Below are positions 8,916-19,535 of a stretch of DNA of 64,000 nucleotides, one piece after another. The notes beneath the pieces are model-generated. The model was not told the origin of the DNA. It was given only the letters and a program-made list of their open reading frames with translations, and did no database searches. The stretch's first letter is position 1. Each line of letters begins with the position of its first letter. Location: the NCBI GenBank assembly GCA_965198825.1, contig CBDAQB010000003.1, forward strand, positions 1,612,001 through 1,676,000. The letters are read 5' to 3'. The DNA comes from BOG-908 sp965198825 (GTDB taxonomy: Bacteria; Pseudomonadota; Alphaproteobacteria; Acetobacterales; Acetobacteraceae). A program made the position numbers and the translations under genes.

Positions 8916-9775
8916 GTTCCTCCGTGTGCCGGGTCAGCACCTCTCGACGCAGCGCAAGGCACCCAGGAGGGCAGACGACGAGGCGGCGCTGACGAGCTCG
9001 ATCATTGATCTGGCGCGGCGATATGGACGCTATGGCTATCGTCGGATCACGCCTTTGCTGCACGACGACGGCTGGCAGACCAACCACAAGCGGGTTGAGC
9101 GGATCTGGCGGTCGGAGGGGTTGAAGGTGCCGAAGCGGCATTCCAAGCGTGGGCGGCTTTGGCTGAATGACGGCTCCTGCGTTCGCCTTCGCCCACAGCG
9201 ACCGAACGACGTGTGGGCCTATGACTTCGTCGAAGATCGCACCCGTGACGGTCGCAAGTTCCGCACGCTGAACGTGGTGGACGAGTTTACGCGCGAGGCT
9301 TTGGCGATCCGGGTGGCTCGTCGTCTAAAGGCTTCCGAAGTGATCGACGTGCTGGCGGATCTGTTCCTCACACGCGGCACGCCGTCGCACATCCGCTCGG
9401 ACAATGGTCCTGAGTTCGCAGCGACGGCCGTGAAGGCGTGGATCGCCGGGGTCGGTTCCAAGACGGCTTACATCGAGCCTGGCAGTCCGTGGGAGAACGG
9501 CTACGTCGAGAGCTTCAACGGCAAGTTCCGGGACGAGCTGCTGGCGTGCGAGGTCTTCAACACGCTGGCTGAGGCGAAGGTGCTGATTGAGCAATGGCGG
9601 GTGCACTACAACACTGCTCGCCCGCACTCCTCGCTTGGCTATCGGCCGCCTGCGCCGGAGACCATCAGTCCAGCCTTGCCGCAGCGGGTAAAACCCAGTT
9701 TGCCGACAGGCTTAGCGGGACAAAATGCCGCAGCCCACTAACATTCTGTGTGGATCACTCGATGGGGGCTGGTCA
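8915..9775 (+). mobile_element. IS3-family element, 3' part (copy 1)
   Basis: This keeps the 3' two-thirds of an IS3-family element. The right end reads (reverse complement) TGACCAGCCCCCATCGAG and finishes at 9775. The 5' end, including orfA and the start of orfB, is lost at about 8915. Related pieces lie at 16180-16727 (5' part), 18532-19075 (3' part) and 59945-60026 (left terminus only). Confidence 0.8.
8926..9741 (+). pseudogene. IS3-family OrfB transposase, N-terminally truncated
   Basis: About 271 residues of a DDE integrase-core transposase. The HTH_21-like segment (YGYRRITPLL) is followed by the catalytic core: the first Asp in VWAYDFVED, the second in RSDNGPEF, and the Glu in ENGYVESFNGKFRDELL. 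The C-terminal ARPHSSLGYRPPAPE motif is typical of IS3. The core is intact, but the OrfA-OrfB frameshift fusion cannot form because orfA and the orfB start are missing. It should be inactive unless complemented. Confidence 0.85.
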
Positions 9776-9856
9776 TGACGATGGCGGGTCTTGCACGACC
9801 AATCTTGCTGCCCGTTCAATCAACAAACCGAGCGCCGACCGTCCTGCCTCATCGTG

Positions 9857-10573
9857 TTACGTATAGCTGCTGGCCTCCACTGTCTCGGCATATCTCCGAA
9901 GGCGCGAGTAACAGTCACAAGCGGCCTCCTCAAGGCCGTAAGGATCTAGAATGTGTGTTCTCAGGCGGTTCGCGCGAAGAAATCCACGTTGCGCCAGAAT
10001 ACTCAGGCTTAATCGCACACTAACTGGAGACAAGCCGAGCGTAGAAGCAATTAGCTCACATGTTAACGGCAGGTCGTCTGTCTTTGCTTTGTCGCGCGTT
10101 ACCAGAAGCCATCTGGCAACTCTTTGAGAGAGGCTGTGCTGACTGTTACAAATCGACGTTTGTGCAATCTGACCGACGAAGACTTGCGCCTGTTCTTGTG
10201 CTCGCCTTCTTAATGTCGGGGCGATTGAGAGGTATTTTTGGAAGGCAAGCCGCGGAACTGCCCAGGCCTCTCCGCGGACCAGCACCGTGATGTCCCAATA
10301 CGATATAGCGTTAGGTGAGATCACGGCTGCGCAACCAACTAAGCCATCGTTGCCGACCATGCCTAATTGAACGCTTTTGTCACCGTTCTTTATTGCGGCT
10401 GAAACAACGCCGTGCCCGATAAAGAAAAGCTGCTCTATTTCACTGCCAGCTGTGCACAAAGATTCACCAGGTTCAAGGGCGACATGGCTTAAATCGTTCG
10501 CGAGGAGATGTAGCTCCGATCGTGGGAGACTTGATAGTATGTGGTTGGTGAACGGCTCAGACTCGACGGACAT
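9857..10573 (-). CDS. Crp/Fnr-family transcriptional regulator
   Basis: A 238-residue cytoplasmic regulator. An N-terminal cyclic-nucleotide-binding-like beta-roll (LEPGESLCTAGSEIEQLFFIGHGVV, with GNDGLVG later) leads through a long helix to a C-terminal Crp-type winged helix (LTCELIASTLGLSPVSVRLSLSILAQRGFLR). The ATG at 10573 has GGAAGG 9 nt upstream; an upstream ATG is less well placed. The N-terminus has no FNR-type four-cysteine cluster, so direct [4Fe-4S] oxygen sensing is unlikely. The ligand and targets are unknown. It stands alone between IS remnants and a DUF6894 gene. Confidence 0.88.
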   Translation of the reverse strand: MSVESEPFTNHILSSLPRSELHLLANDLSHVALEPGESLCTAGSEIEQLFFIGHGVVSAAIKNGDKSVQLGMVGNDGLVGCAAVISPNAISYWDITVLVRGEAWAVPRLAFQKYLSIAPTLRRRAQEQAQVFVGQIAQTSICNSQHSLSQRVARWLLVTRDKAKTDDLPLTCELIASTLGLSPVSVRLSLSILAQRGFLRANRLRTHILDPYGLEEAACDCYSRLRRYAETVEASSYT

Positions 10574-10798
10574 ATCTCTAATCCTTCCAGGCCATTTCTC
10601 GATGCTGTGACCTAAGCACACCATTATTGGTAGGTCGTTTGGATTATTTCAATTGATCAACGTAGGGCATCTATGGACTTCAAGCCAGCGCTGCAAGGCC
10701 ACTTGTGATCACAAGCGGAGGTAGCGCACAGCGAAATGCCGCCGCGGGCAGGGTATCGAGCGGCGCCCTTGGATTAGGACACGGCGGCAATGTCGAGC

Positions 10799-11032
10799 TT
10801 AAATCAAGGTCTCACGCGTCAAGGTGAGAGTCGCTTTGGATACGATCGTGCCATTCTCATCGCTAACGGAGGCGCTAATCTGATTACTGGTGTACTTTAA
10901 CTCACTGCCTGACATGATCTCCAACAGACAGGACATTGCCTCTCGGGAAGCATCTTCTAGTGCTATGAAGATCTTTCCTTCCGTATCCTTTATCGAAGCA
11001 TCGTCGGTTTCAATATCGATGTAATAGAGCAC
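10799..11032 (-). CDS. DUF6894-like small protein
   Basis: A 77-residue acidic protein. The start is GTG (11032) with a GAGG ribosome site 5 nt upstream. The layout M-x-x-Y-x-x-D-I near the start, D-x-E-G around residue 17 and A-x-x-E-A around residue 28 resembles the widespread small alphaproteobacterial DUF6894 proteins, whose function is unknown. It is monocistronic. Confidence 0.6.
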   Translation of the reverse strand: MLYYIDIETDDASIKDTEGKIFIALEDASREAMSCLLEIMSGSELKYTSNQISASVSDENGTIVSKATLTLTRETLI

Positions 11033-11406
11033 GATTACCTCAAGTTAGACCTGGCGCTTCTACAATGGTTATTCATTGAACAAAATAGCTGTTGGTAGCG
11101 CGCGACATCACGTTGAGGTCAGACTTAGATCCTAACGCGCGCAAACGACTTTATAAGTTGCTCGCTAATCTACATGCCGCCACGCTTAGGACCACTCATC
11201 GTCTGCTCAGAACATCTCGGCATGCTCGCCACAGCAGCCTCCGAGGCGCCCCGATAGGCATAGAGACCCGACAATTGAACGCAAAAAGAGGGAGAGCTTT
11301 GGCTGAAAGGTACCCCTCCGCCGGGGGCCGCCTTGTGCGGGTGAAGGGCAAATTGCGAGCCTGCGCTCTTTAGGAGATCCTTTATGAGCACGCGTAGCAG
11401 CACAGC
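11033..11406. other. intergenic before the IS66 remnant
   Basis: No convincing gene is present. The left terminal repeat of the adjacent IS66 element should lie near 11370-11406, but I could not identify it. Confidence 0.4.
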
Positions 11407-11732
11407 ATGGCCCAGATAACCTTGTTGACGGGGCCAGAGCGTCGGCGCCGGTGGAGTGACGAGGAGCGGGAGCGGATTTCGACGGCGGCATTTGCACCGG
11501 GTGCCATCGTTGCGAACATCTCTCGCCGATTCGAGGCGTCCACAAGCCTGATTTACAAATGGCGGGAGCAGGCCTTGGCGGCGGGTCGTTTGGGTCGGCC
11601 TTTGCGCCGGCTATTTTGGCCGGCGACCCCATGCCGGTGATCCTTATCGAACTGGCCAACGGGTCACGGGTGAAGATCAACCCGCACGCTTCGCCCGAGA
11701 TGGTGACGGCGGCACTGCGGGCACTGCGATGA
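11407..11732 (+). pseudogene. IS66 TnpA, frameshifted
   Basis: The N-terminal half has the helix-turn-helix of IS66 TnpA (RRRRWSDEERERI ... ANISRRFEASTSLIYKWREQAL). Near 11600 the frame shifts, and the C-terminal half continues in another frame (MPVILIELANGSRVKINPHAS) to the stop at 11730-11732. One indel splits the gene. Confidence 0.85.
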
Positions 11733-12075
11733 TCCCGATCGCCAGCGGGGTGCGCATCTGGATCGCGACCGGGCACACTGAAATGCGCCGCGACATGAAT
11801 GGCGTTGCGCGGCAAGTGCAGGAGGTCTTGGGCGGGATCCTTTTGCGGGCGACGTCTTCGTGTTCCGCGGCCGCAGCGGTTTCTTGATCAAGGCGCTCTG
11901 GCATGATGGGATCGGGTTGTCGCTGTACGCCAAGCGGCTTGACCGCGGCCGCTTTGTCTGGCCGCAGACGGTCGACGGCGTGGTGGCGCTGACCGCGGGT
12001 CAGATGAGTTATCTTCTGGAAGCGATCGACTGGCGTAACCTGCAGCACACCTGGCGCCCGGAGTTTGCCGGGTAG
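11729..12075 (+). pseudogene. IS66 TnpB, frameshifted
   Basis: It starts MIPIASGVRIWIATGHTEMR, overlapping the tnpA stop by four bases. The frame shifts near 11835. The rest (FRGRSGFLIKALWHDGIGL ... FVWP) continues in a second frame to 12075. This is the classic IS66 Orf2 (about 115 residues), broken once. Confidence 0.87.
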
Positions 12076-12143
12076 GCGAATAATCTGTGGTGTGTCCTTA
12101 AAAAGGGGCTACGCGGTCATGATGTTTGTAGTTCTTTGGCTGG

Positions 12144-13774
12144 CGTGAACGCCGAGCTTGCCGCCCTGCCAGATGACATTGATGCGCTGAAAACGGCGCT
12201 GTTGGCGGCGCGCGTGGAGGCGGCGGCAGCCGTCGCGCAATGCTCCAGCGACCAGGCGCTGATCGCGCATCTGAAGCTGGAGATCGCAAAGCTTAACCGG
12301 GACCGGTTTGGGCCCGCGGTCCGAGCGCACGACACGACTGCTGGACGAGATGGAGTTCCAGCTGGAGGAGCTGGAGGCGTTGGCGACAGAGGATGACCTG
12401 GCCGCCGAGGCCGCCGCGGGCAAGACCAGCCAGGTGGCCCCGTTCACACGCAAGCGTCTGGGCGGCCGGCCGTTCCCTGCGCACCTGCCGCGCGAGCGAG
12501 TGGTTGAGCCGACGCCTTGTGCCTGCCTGCGCTGCGGCGGTGCACGCCTGGCCAAACTGGGCGAGGACATCACCGAGACGCTGGAGGTGATCCCGCGCAG
12601 TTGGAAGGTGATACAGCACGTGCGGGAGAAGTTCACCTGCCGTGACTGCGAGGCGATCAGCCAACCGCCGGCGCCGTTCCGCGTGACTCCACGCGGCTAG
12701 GGCGGTCCAAGTCTGCTGGCGATGATCATGTTCGAGAAATTCGGTCAGCATCAACCGCTGAACCGCCAGGCAGAACGCTACGTCTGCGAAGGCGTGCCGT
12801 TGAGCCTGTCCACCTTGGCCGACCAGGTGGGGTCCTGCACCGTGGCGCTGATGCCGCTGTTCGACCGCCTGCGGGCCCACGTGATGGCCGCCAACCGGTT
12901 GCATGGTAACGACACCACGGTGCCTGTGCTGGCCCGTGGCAAGACCGATATTGCCCGTCTCTGGGTCTATGTGCGGGATGATCGCCCCTTCGGGGGTCCG
13001 GCTCCGCCAGCTTCGGTGTTTTACTATTCACGTGACCGCGCCGGGCAACAGCCACAGGCGCACCTTGCCACCTATGCCGGCGTCCTTCAGGCTGATGCCT
13101 ATGGCGGTTACGGGAAGCTTTATGCGGAAGACCGCGGCCCTGGCTTGATCCTGGAAGCTGGGTGTTGGGCGCATGCACGCCGAAAGTTCTTTGTGCTGGC
13201 CGATGTTGAAACCGACGATCGCCGAAAGTCGCATGGCAAGCAGCCAGCGGCGATATCACCGCTATGCCTGGAAGCCGTAAGGCGCATGGATGAGCTGTTA
13301 AGCATTTAACGCGACACTAGTGGATGCGGTGCCGACCAGAGCCGCGCCAGACGCCAGGAACTGAGCGCACCCAAGGTGGCCGATCTGCACGCGTGGATGC
13401 GGGAGCAACGCGGCAAGTTGTCCGGCTCGAACGATGTAGCAGAAGCCATGGACTACATGCTGAAGCGCTGGGTGGTGTTTGCCAGGTTCCTCAATGATGG
13501 CCAGATATGCCTGACGAATAACGCGGCGGAACGGGCGCTGAGAGGAATTGCACTTGGCAGAAAGTCATGGCTGTTTGCCGGTTCGGATCGCGGCGGACAG
13601 CGTGCTGCGGTGATGTATAGCCTGATCGTCACCGCCAAGATGAATGACGTCGATCCTCAGGCTTGGCTCGCCCAAGTCCTGGCAAACATCGCCCAGCACC
13701 CGTCAAACCGGCTTGACGAATTGCTGCCATGGAACTGGAAAGCTGCGCAGCAGGTCGTGTCCCTTGCCGTCTGA
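12144..13774 (+). pseudogene. IS66 TnpC transposase, multiply broken
   Basis: Remains of the large IS66 transposase in successive frames. An N-terminal leucine-zipper region lies at about 12144-12330. The zinc-finger part (CLRCGG ... FTCRDCEAI) runs to a TAG near 12698. The catalytic core 12722-13309 contains HGNDTTVPVLARGK, YYSRDRAGQQP and GCWAHARRKFF. After another shift the C-terminal part 13376-13774 contains LTNNAAERALRGIALGRKSWLFAGSDRGG. At least two frameshifts and one internal stop make it inactive. Confidence 0.9.
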
Positions 13775-13806
13775 CAAAAATTGCCGACGGATCGAGGGAG
13801 GGTAGC

Positions 13807-14307
13807 GTGCTGAGGGGCAATGCCGTTCTGGTAGTCATGGCAGCGGTGTGGTGCGAGCTCGGATTCTTCCTGACGCGTGCGCCGGTGGCCTGGTTTGTGG
13901 TGCCCTCGATAATATCGGTTGTCGTGTTCATGGCGGCGCGCCGCGTGTTTGCTCGTTTACCAGCCCGAACAGCCGAAGAGGAGCGCCGTATCAGTAGGCT
14001 GATTGGGCTATGGAGTGCGGCCGAAGGAATTGGGTTCGCCATCGTCGGGACTGCCCTGGCCAACACGGGATTGCCGGCGCTTATACCCGCCGCCTTGGCA
14101 GTAATCGTGGGAATGCATTTTCTACCTCTGGCTCGGGGTATGCCGAACCGACTGTATTACGCGACCGGCATGGCGATGATAGGAGCGGGCGTCGCTAATA
14201 TCTTGGCGCCATGTGGATTTGGTGTGCGGGCCTTAACAGTTGCGTGCGGTGCTGTGCTTTGGGTGACGGCGATTGGGATTGTGGCGGAGGCAGGTAGACG
14301 TGGGTAA
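13807..14307 (+). CDS. small integral membrane protein, unknown family
   Basis: A 166-residue protein with four to six hydrophobic segments, for example AVLVVMAAVWCELGFF, WFVVPSIISVVVFMA, ALIPAALAVIVGMHFLPLA and LTVACGAVLWVTAIGIV. The GTG at 13807 follows a GGAGGG site. An upstream ATG at 13729 lies inside the IS66 remnant and is less likely. A GMHFLPLARGMP-type segment recurs in a relic at 40023-40232, which suggests a decayed paralogue there. Function unknown; it sits directly right of the IS66 scar. Confidence 0.65.
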   Translation: MLRGNAVLVVMAAVWCELGFFLTRAPVAWFVVPSIISVVVFMAARRVFARLPARTAEEERRISRLIGLWSAAEGIGFAIVGTALANTGLPALIPAALAVIVGMHFLPLARGMPNRLYYATGMAMIGAGVANILAPCGFGVRALTVACGAVLWVTAIGIVAEAGRRG

Positions 14308-14678
14308 GAGTTAGCTACCGGCCGAGCCGCGTGCAAAAGACGAGACTTTCCTTGCGCGCAAAGCTACCGCCTCTAGGCCGTCCGCGGCTCTCGCCGGATC
14401 GATACGCTGAAAGCGGCCGCAGCATCCGAGCGGCAATCGGAAGTGGCTTGGTCGAGGCCAGAACCGCAGCGATCGCTTCAGCCGGCATCGTGTCGAACCA
14501 CTCATTGCGAGCACAGCAGCGCTATCAGCCCACAACGCCTTTCACGAGCGCTACTGCAGCGGTTCAGCTTGGCCCGATCGCGCGGGTTTTTCGATGCGAG
14601 CAAGACGGTAGCTAGCGAAGAAGCATTGGCTTTGTCGCGCCGAACGCCTTTGAGCATCTCGGCGCGACAGTATTTCGA
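14308..14678. other. intergenic, no gene seen
   Basis: Only short frames without recognisable content are present between the membrane protein and the end of the convergent ferritin-like gene. Confidence 0.4.
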
Positions 14679-15593
14679 CTAGCTAATTGTGCCGTTCATC
14701 TTGTCTGGAAAGAAGAGATAGCCGCTGCTGGCACCGCCACCATAGACTATGTTGAGCACCTGCGCCGGCGTGCGGGCAAAAGCGATGGAATTCGTATTGG
14801 CCGGCACGATGTTCGCTCGTCCACCGTTATTGATGCCCTGATCGTCGCCAGCGCCGGAGACGACGGCTGCCGACAGCGATGCGCGCAGAGCGCTGATCTT
14901 GTCGGCAGGCCCTTTTAGACCCTGTTGCAGAAGCTGAAGCCGAATGGAGCCAGCATGGTAGGCTTCGACGGCCAGGATGCCACCAGCTGCTGTCAGATAG
15001 TCCTTGTTCATGATGGATGCCGCGGCCCCGAGATAGGCGGTGACGCCAACGTCTTCAAAAATGAATGCACCTAACAAGAAGTCCAACTCGTTAGAGAACG
15101 GATTAAACTTTCCGTGCGGACCAACTATTCCGGCCGCCTCTGCTAGAGTGGAGAAACTTCTGTCAAGATCTATTCTTGGCCTCGCGACAGCCGCATCGCC
15201 CAATGCACTGCGTAAGAATTGGACATGATTGTACTCGTCGGTGGCAATTTCATAAGCATACTGCGCAATTGCCGGATTGGTGAAATTAACCTTGGAGCCT
15301 CCAGTGACATTGCCCGGGCCGCCGCCCACGCCTTCACTGTCCGTTCTCGAAAGCCCATGACCGTACACGGCTAGAAGGTAGTATTCAGCTTCAAGGTATT
15401 CGAGATTAAGGGCGAAGTTCAGGATGTCCGCGTCAGTAATCTCAGCGGAAGGAGCCGCTTCGGCGGCGTTGCAAAGGCCAAGTGATCCAGCTCCAGCAAC
15501 AGCGACGCCAAGCCCAGCATTGCGAAGAAGGCTGCGTCGCCCCGACATTAGGCGTCGTTCGGGTTGCATCTCGTTGCTTTGATATCGCGACAT
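14679..15593 (-). CDS. Tat-exported ferritin-like (desiccation-related) protein
   Basis: A 304-residue protein. The N-terminus has a twin-arginine signal (GRRSLLRNAG followed by a small-residue hydrophobic stretch ending near AEAAP), so folded export to the periplasm is likely. The mature part is a Ferritin_2-type helical bundle (ILNFALNLEYLEAEYY ... YAYEIATDEYNHVQFLRSAL ... ILAVEAYHAGSIRLQLL), with E-x-x-E, E-x-x-H and E-x-x-H type metal-ligand patterns. Such proteins resemble the plant PCC13-62 desiccation protein; their exact role is not settled. The ATG at 15593 has GAGG 5 nt upstream; an upstream extension would hide the Tat signal. Confidence 0.85.
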   Translation of the reverse strand: MSRYQSNEMQPERRLMSGRRSLLRNAGLGVAVAGAGSLGLCNAAEAAPSAEITDADILNFALNLEYLEAEYYLLAVYGHGLSRTDSEGVGGGPGNVTGGSKVNFTNPAIAQYAYEIATDEYNHVQFLRSALGDAAVARPRIDLDRSFSTLAEAAGIVGPHGKFNPFSNELDFLLGAFIFEDVGVTAYLGAAASIMNKDYLTAAGGILAVEAYHAGSIRLQLLQQGLKGPADKISALRASLSAAVVSGAGDDQGINNGGRANIVPANTNSIAFARTPAQVLNIVYGGGASSGYLFFPDKMNGTIS

Positions 15594-16179
15594 AAGGACC
15601 TCAGAGGTTGCATCTCCGCCAGAGGGCGAGCGACCAATGGGCCGCCTTAGGCCTACGTCCACGTGAGCACGACGGATGCATGAACTAGTTCGCGGCGGCC
15701 TGGACAGGCCGATCTCTCGCCACCCCGGGATCGACTCCTGTGGCCTGGAGCGGCCAGTCGGCTGAGGGGAGCGGGTCCTCATGTGCGCGGCCTTCCCAAA
15801 AAGTCGCAGAGCACATCCAGGACTATCTGCTCCTCGCGCGACGCTTGTTCCATTCAGGGCACCGCGAGGTAGGTGAAGAAATCACCCGTAAGAGCGCGAT
15901 AGGCGATCGCGGCCGTTGCCTGCAGCCCCACAGCCGTCCGCAGCGATAGTCCAGCCACCAATCGCTTCCAAAAAGAAAACTTAGGGAGACAAGGTGCAGG
16001 GATAGTGCTGTGATGCAATGCTTTTGCTAAGCTCTAGCATCAGGACACGCCTTTTTCGCGTTGGATTGGAGAAAGCCGTGAAGCTGTTCGTTGCATTTGG
16101 TGCCGCCTTCCCGAGCGTCGCTGTTTCAGCCTCAGGAGCGGCGGCGGCACTGATCGAGACCTGGGTGTCCAGTGCAGCA
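15594..16179. other. intergenic, no gene seen
   Basis: This region spans from the ferritin-like gene start to the IS3 5' fragment. I see no supported gene. The promoter of the ferritin-like gene should lie at its left side. Confidence 0.35.
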
Positions 16180-16727
16180 AAGGCGTGATCCGACGATAGC
16201 CATAGCGTCCATATCTCCGCGCCAGATCAATAATCGAGTTGTCAGCGCCGCCTCGTCGTCTGCCCTCCTGGGTGCCTTGCGCTGCGTCGAGCGGTGCTGA
16301 CCCAGCACACGGCACGCAACACGCTCAGGAACCTTCAGCGCCGCGGTGACATGGTCCACAGCAGCACGACGACGAGCGGCGCTCAGTAGTTTCCCGAAGC
16401 GGCTTCCTTCAAGATCAGCTTCTCTAACGTCAGGTCGGACACCGCACGCCGCAACCGGCTGTTCTACTGCTCCAGCACCTTCAGACGCTTGACCTGGTCA
16501 AGCTTCAGTCCGCCATACTCGGAGCGCCAGCGATAATAGGTCGCCTCCGTCACACCGATCGTCCGGACCGCATCGACAATCGACTTGCCCTGGCCGGACA
16601 GAACCTCAACCTGCCGCAACTTCGAAACAATCTCTTCAGGCTTGTGATGCCGTCGAGCCATTCGCTCCCTCCCTCTAGGACCGCCAGAGTCTCATCCCTG
16701 GCGGGCTACTTCTAGGGGGGCAGGTCA
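16180..16727 (-). mobile_element. IS3-family element, 5' part (copy 2)
   Basis: The left terminus ends at 16727 and reads, on the minus strand, TGACCTGCCCCCCTAGAAG. The fragment contains orfA and the first part of orfB, and is cut at about 16180, where homology to copy 1 stops soon after the segment RRADDEAALT. It is the complementary half of the element at 8915-9775. Confidence 0.8.
16464..16661 (-). CDS. IS3-family OrfA (N-terminal HTH protein)
   Basis: A 65-residue frame beginning MARRHHKPEEIVSKLRQVEV, with a helix-turn-helix (IVDAVRTIGVTEATYYRWRSEYGGL). Full IS3 OrfA proteins run to about 85-100 residues. This frame stops after KRLKVLEQ, where the codon for the next residue is a stop, so OrfA is shortened. 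The downstream orfB start region (about 16359 down to 16180) survives only in part. Confidence 0.7.
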   Translation of the reverse strand: MARRHHKPEEIVSKLRQVEVLSGQGKSIVDAVRTIGVTEATYYRWRSEYGGLKLDQVKRLKVLEQ

Positions 16728-17512
16728 ATTACCAATGCGAGCGACCGCTGAACCAAACGGAACATAGTTCGAGTACTATCAGGATCGACCACAGCCATCA
16801 TCGATCAGCAGTATGGCTAACGCGCTTATCAACCGCCAATTTACCGCGTTCAAGGCAAGAAGTTATCTCCTTTGTCATGTCATGTCTAAAGAGCCATCGC
16901 GTGGTGAGCCTGAGACGCGCATTTTCAGGCCGCACTTTATCATCCAAAAAACGGATCAAGTGAGTCCAACCGTGGTGAGCCGACACGATATACCTTTCGC
17001 CGGTGCGAATACCGGATGGTCGATCTTTTCAGTATAAAATATCCATATGAGATTAGGATGCCATCTTCGAGCCACGAAAGAGTCGGCCGATTGCCACATC
17101 GCCGGAACGGTCGCATTAAGTTGCTGCGAATTTTTTCACAATGCCGAAAACTTTCAGAACGGAGCCTTATACCTTAGTTCCGAGCCCGTGATTCGAGCGG
17201 CGGCGTAGTCAAGCATCAAGCAATTGCGAGTAGTTTCGAAACATATGCTGTTGCTCTTTGCGCCACAGGAAAAGCAGAAGCCGTTCTTTGTAATCGCCGG
17301 CCGAGGCCGTGCTCGCAACCGCTAAAGAAGATGGGCGCCGCTCAAGCAGTGCCAACAGCGGCTGAGGAGGCATGGCTTGCCTCTTCTGCGTGTCAGAAAC
17401 TCATTCGGTTCGAAGCCGGATAACTGGTGGTGAAGCAACCCGCGTTGGCCACGTGCCGGGCTTGTCGAGCGGCACACTATGTGACAGGTGACTCAGCTCA
17501 CGTATGCATTCG
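16728..17512. other. intergenic, no gene seen
   Basis: Nearly 800 bp without a recognisable gene or repeat. It lies between an IS3 terminus and the end of a broken HAF-like gene, so it may be decayed coding sequence. Confidence 0.35.
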
Positions 17513-18531
17513 TCAAGGTGCTTCAAAGGTATGGCGAGGAGCATTGCAAGCGCCGTCACCATCAGGGCACGGCCAAGGGTGGCTCCCAAGCTTTGCATTT
17601 GCTGACTTTGCCAGAAAGCTGGGTGAAAATTCATGCCAAGGATATGGTTCACCTAGTAGTAAAAATTCCATACCTTTCAGCAGCGTTAAGCATTGAGGCT
17701 TGGTAAGGCCATCCTGTTCTTCTATGCCACTGCGGTTCCGGCTAAGGGATAAGCTTCCAACATCTATTCGCTCATGCCGGAACTTCTTGCTCGCTGCGAC
17801 TGCTATATGGATTGGGGAAGCGCAGTCATTGTATTCCGACGCAATGCGCGTGGCGTGGCGGACGGTCGCAACGAAGCCGTAGTATGAGTCGTCACGGACA
17901 GCGCCGACAATCGAACCCTTAGCGTTGAAGCTGGTGATCTGAGAAATGCCCTTCTCGTGCCCAGGCACGACGAAAAGATAATACTGTCCGTTCAAATAGA
18001 CGAAAGCGCCATAGTTTGTGTTGCCATGAATCTGACCTTGAGGACCGATATCAACGAGGGAAGTGGATACGTCCTTGATGGGGAGTCCTCTCACAGGGTC
18101 GCCATAACCGGTGAACGTGGTGCCGTCCCACGTGAACCCGTATTGACTATCTGTCTCATCGTAGTAGGTCCCGACCACAACGCCAGATGGTGTTACGGAA
18201 CTCACTCGGTTAATGCGGCTCACGTTCGGGCTGGAGAAGGTTTTGTATACGCCCTTTGAGTAGAGGAAGAGGGCGCTCCGATATGCGTTAGATATGCCGG
18301 CGATCTGCCCGGCATCGTTGATCACATATGCTGCTGTCGTGTGTCGAGTGCCTGGCACATCGAAAAGATGAGCGTGCCCATTGGTAGCAGCGTAGCCTTT
18401 AAAAAAACGGCCGTCCACCGCAGTGCCAACAATAGTGTTCGACGCGTTGATCGCTGTCCCATGCGCTGTATACGGGCTTGGAACGCTGAGCGGCACTGTG
18501 AAGCTGGTAGACGTATCCAGGCCCTTAGCCC
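17513..18531 (-). pseudogene. HAF-repeat-like secreted protein, cut by an IS end
   Basis: The frame shows repeated units of the type I-N-x-x-G-x-I-V-G ... F-x-W-x-x-G (TAINASNTIVGTAVDG, YVINDAGQIAGIS, TPSGVVVGTYYDE, FTWDGTTFTGYGDP, FNAKGSIVGAV), as in extracellular HAF-type beta-repeat proteins. The N-terminus, with any signal peptide, is missing: the frame runs straight into the IS3 terminus at 18532. After about residue 215 the sequence no longer looks like repeats, so the true end or a frameshift probably lies near 17840. Function unknown. Confidence 0.55.
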
Positions 18532-19075
18532 TGACTAGCCCCCATCGAGTGATCCGGACAAAATGTTAGTGGGCTGCGGCATTTTGTCCCGCTGAGCTTG
18601 TCGGCAAACTAGGTTCGCGCCGCAGCGGCAAGACTGAACCGATCGTCTCTGGCGCAGGCGGCCGATAGCCAAGCGAGGAGTGTGGGCGAACCGTGTTGTA
18701 GTGCGCCCGCCATTGCTCGATCAGCACCTTCGCGTTAGCCAGCGCGTGGAAGACCTCGCACGCTAGTAGCTCGTCCCGGAACTTGCCGTTGAAGCTCTCG
18801 ACGTAGCCGTTCTCCCACGGACTGCCAGGCTCGATGTAAGCAGTCCTCGAACCGACCCCAGCGATCCACCCCTTTACGGCCGACGCTGCGAACCCCGGAC
18901 CGTTATCCGAGCGAACATGCGACGGCGTGCCGCGCGTGAGGATCAGACCCGCCAACACGTCGATCACATTGGAAACCTTGAGGCAACGTGCCACCCGGAT
19001 CGCCAAGCTTCACGCGTTGCCTCGTTCACCACATTCGGCGTGCGGACTTGTTCTCCGCAGCCGTAGGCGCCATCC
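18532..19075 (-). mobile_element. IS3-family element, 3' part (copy 3)
   Basis: The terminus TGACTAGCCCCCATCGAG starts at 18532. The last 146 codons of orfB (19006 down to 18566) are closely similar to copy 1, with SDNGPGF in place of SDNGPEF and ENGYVESFNGKFRDELL retained. Upstream of 19006 the frame is lost, though similarity can be followed to about 19075. The element is truncated and inactive. Confidence 0.8.
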
Positions 19076-19407
19076 TTCTAGGTAACGCGGAACAACGACA
19101 AAACAACCCAGACCTGTTCCAAAAGCGAGCGGAGATCGCAAGCAAGCTGAACTGAGTGCTGCAAGAACTCCGTAACTTGCAAAGCATGCCCTCGGCTTGG
19201 ATTGAGCGGACACAGCACGGACGGCGTCGGCGGAGAACATCTTCCGATCGCAGTGGGCAACTTCATTTTAGCTTCAAGCAAAGAAGGATTTCAGCAAAGT
19301 GAGGGTGATTTTGGCGCAGGGCTGTCAATAAGCGAAAAGTCGTCAACAATGCTGAGCAACTCGGCTCAGCTTCGAGGTTGCCAGAACCGCGTAAGACCTG
19401 AATACGC
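19076..19407. other. intergenic, no gene seen
   Basis: No supported gene lies between the IS3 fragment and the repeat that starts at 19408. Confidence 0.35.
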
Positions 19408-19535
19408 ATAGTGCATTTGTCCCTATGTGCACTATGAGGCACAGCCAGCGGGAGTGTTTGGCTCAGCTGGCCTCTTGAAGGCGACAGGAACGTCCGAACC
19501 TGGCCGAAAGCGGAATGGCGGCTTTGCAGTGTTCG
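19408..19535. repeat. dispersed repeat A, copy 1
   Basis: A segment of about 125 bp that recurs at 42896-43020 in the same orientation with high similarity. It opens with a hairpin: ATAGTGCA (19408-19415) and TGCACTAT (19428-19435) are perfect inverted copies. It carries no open frame, so it may be a small non-autonomous element or structured intergenic repeat. Confidence 0.7.

Larger units (their letters stand above)
11407..13774 (+). mobile_element. decayed IS66-family insertion sequence
   Basis: All three IS66 genes (tnpA, tnpB, tnpC) are recognisable in order on the plus strand, each damaged by at least one frameshift or stop. Terminal inverted repeats were not located, so the limits given are those of the coding remains. 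The element is not functional. Confidence 0.88.
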
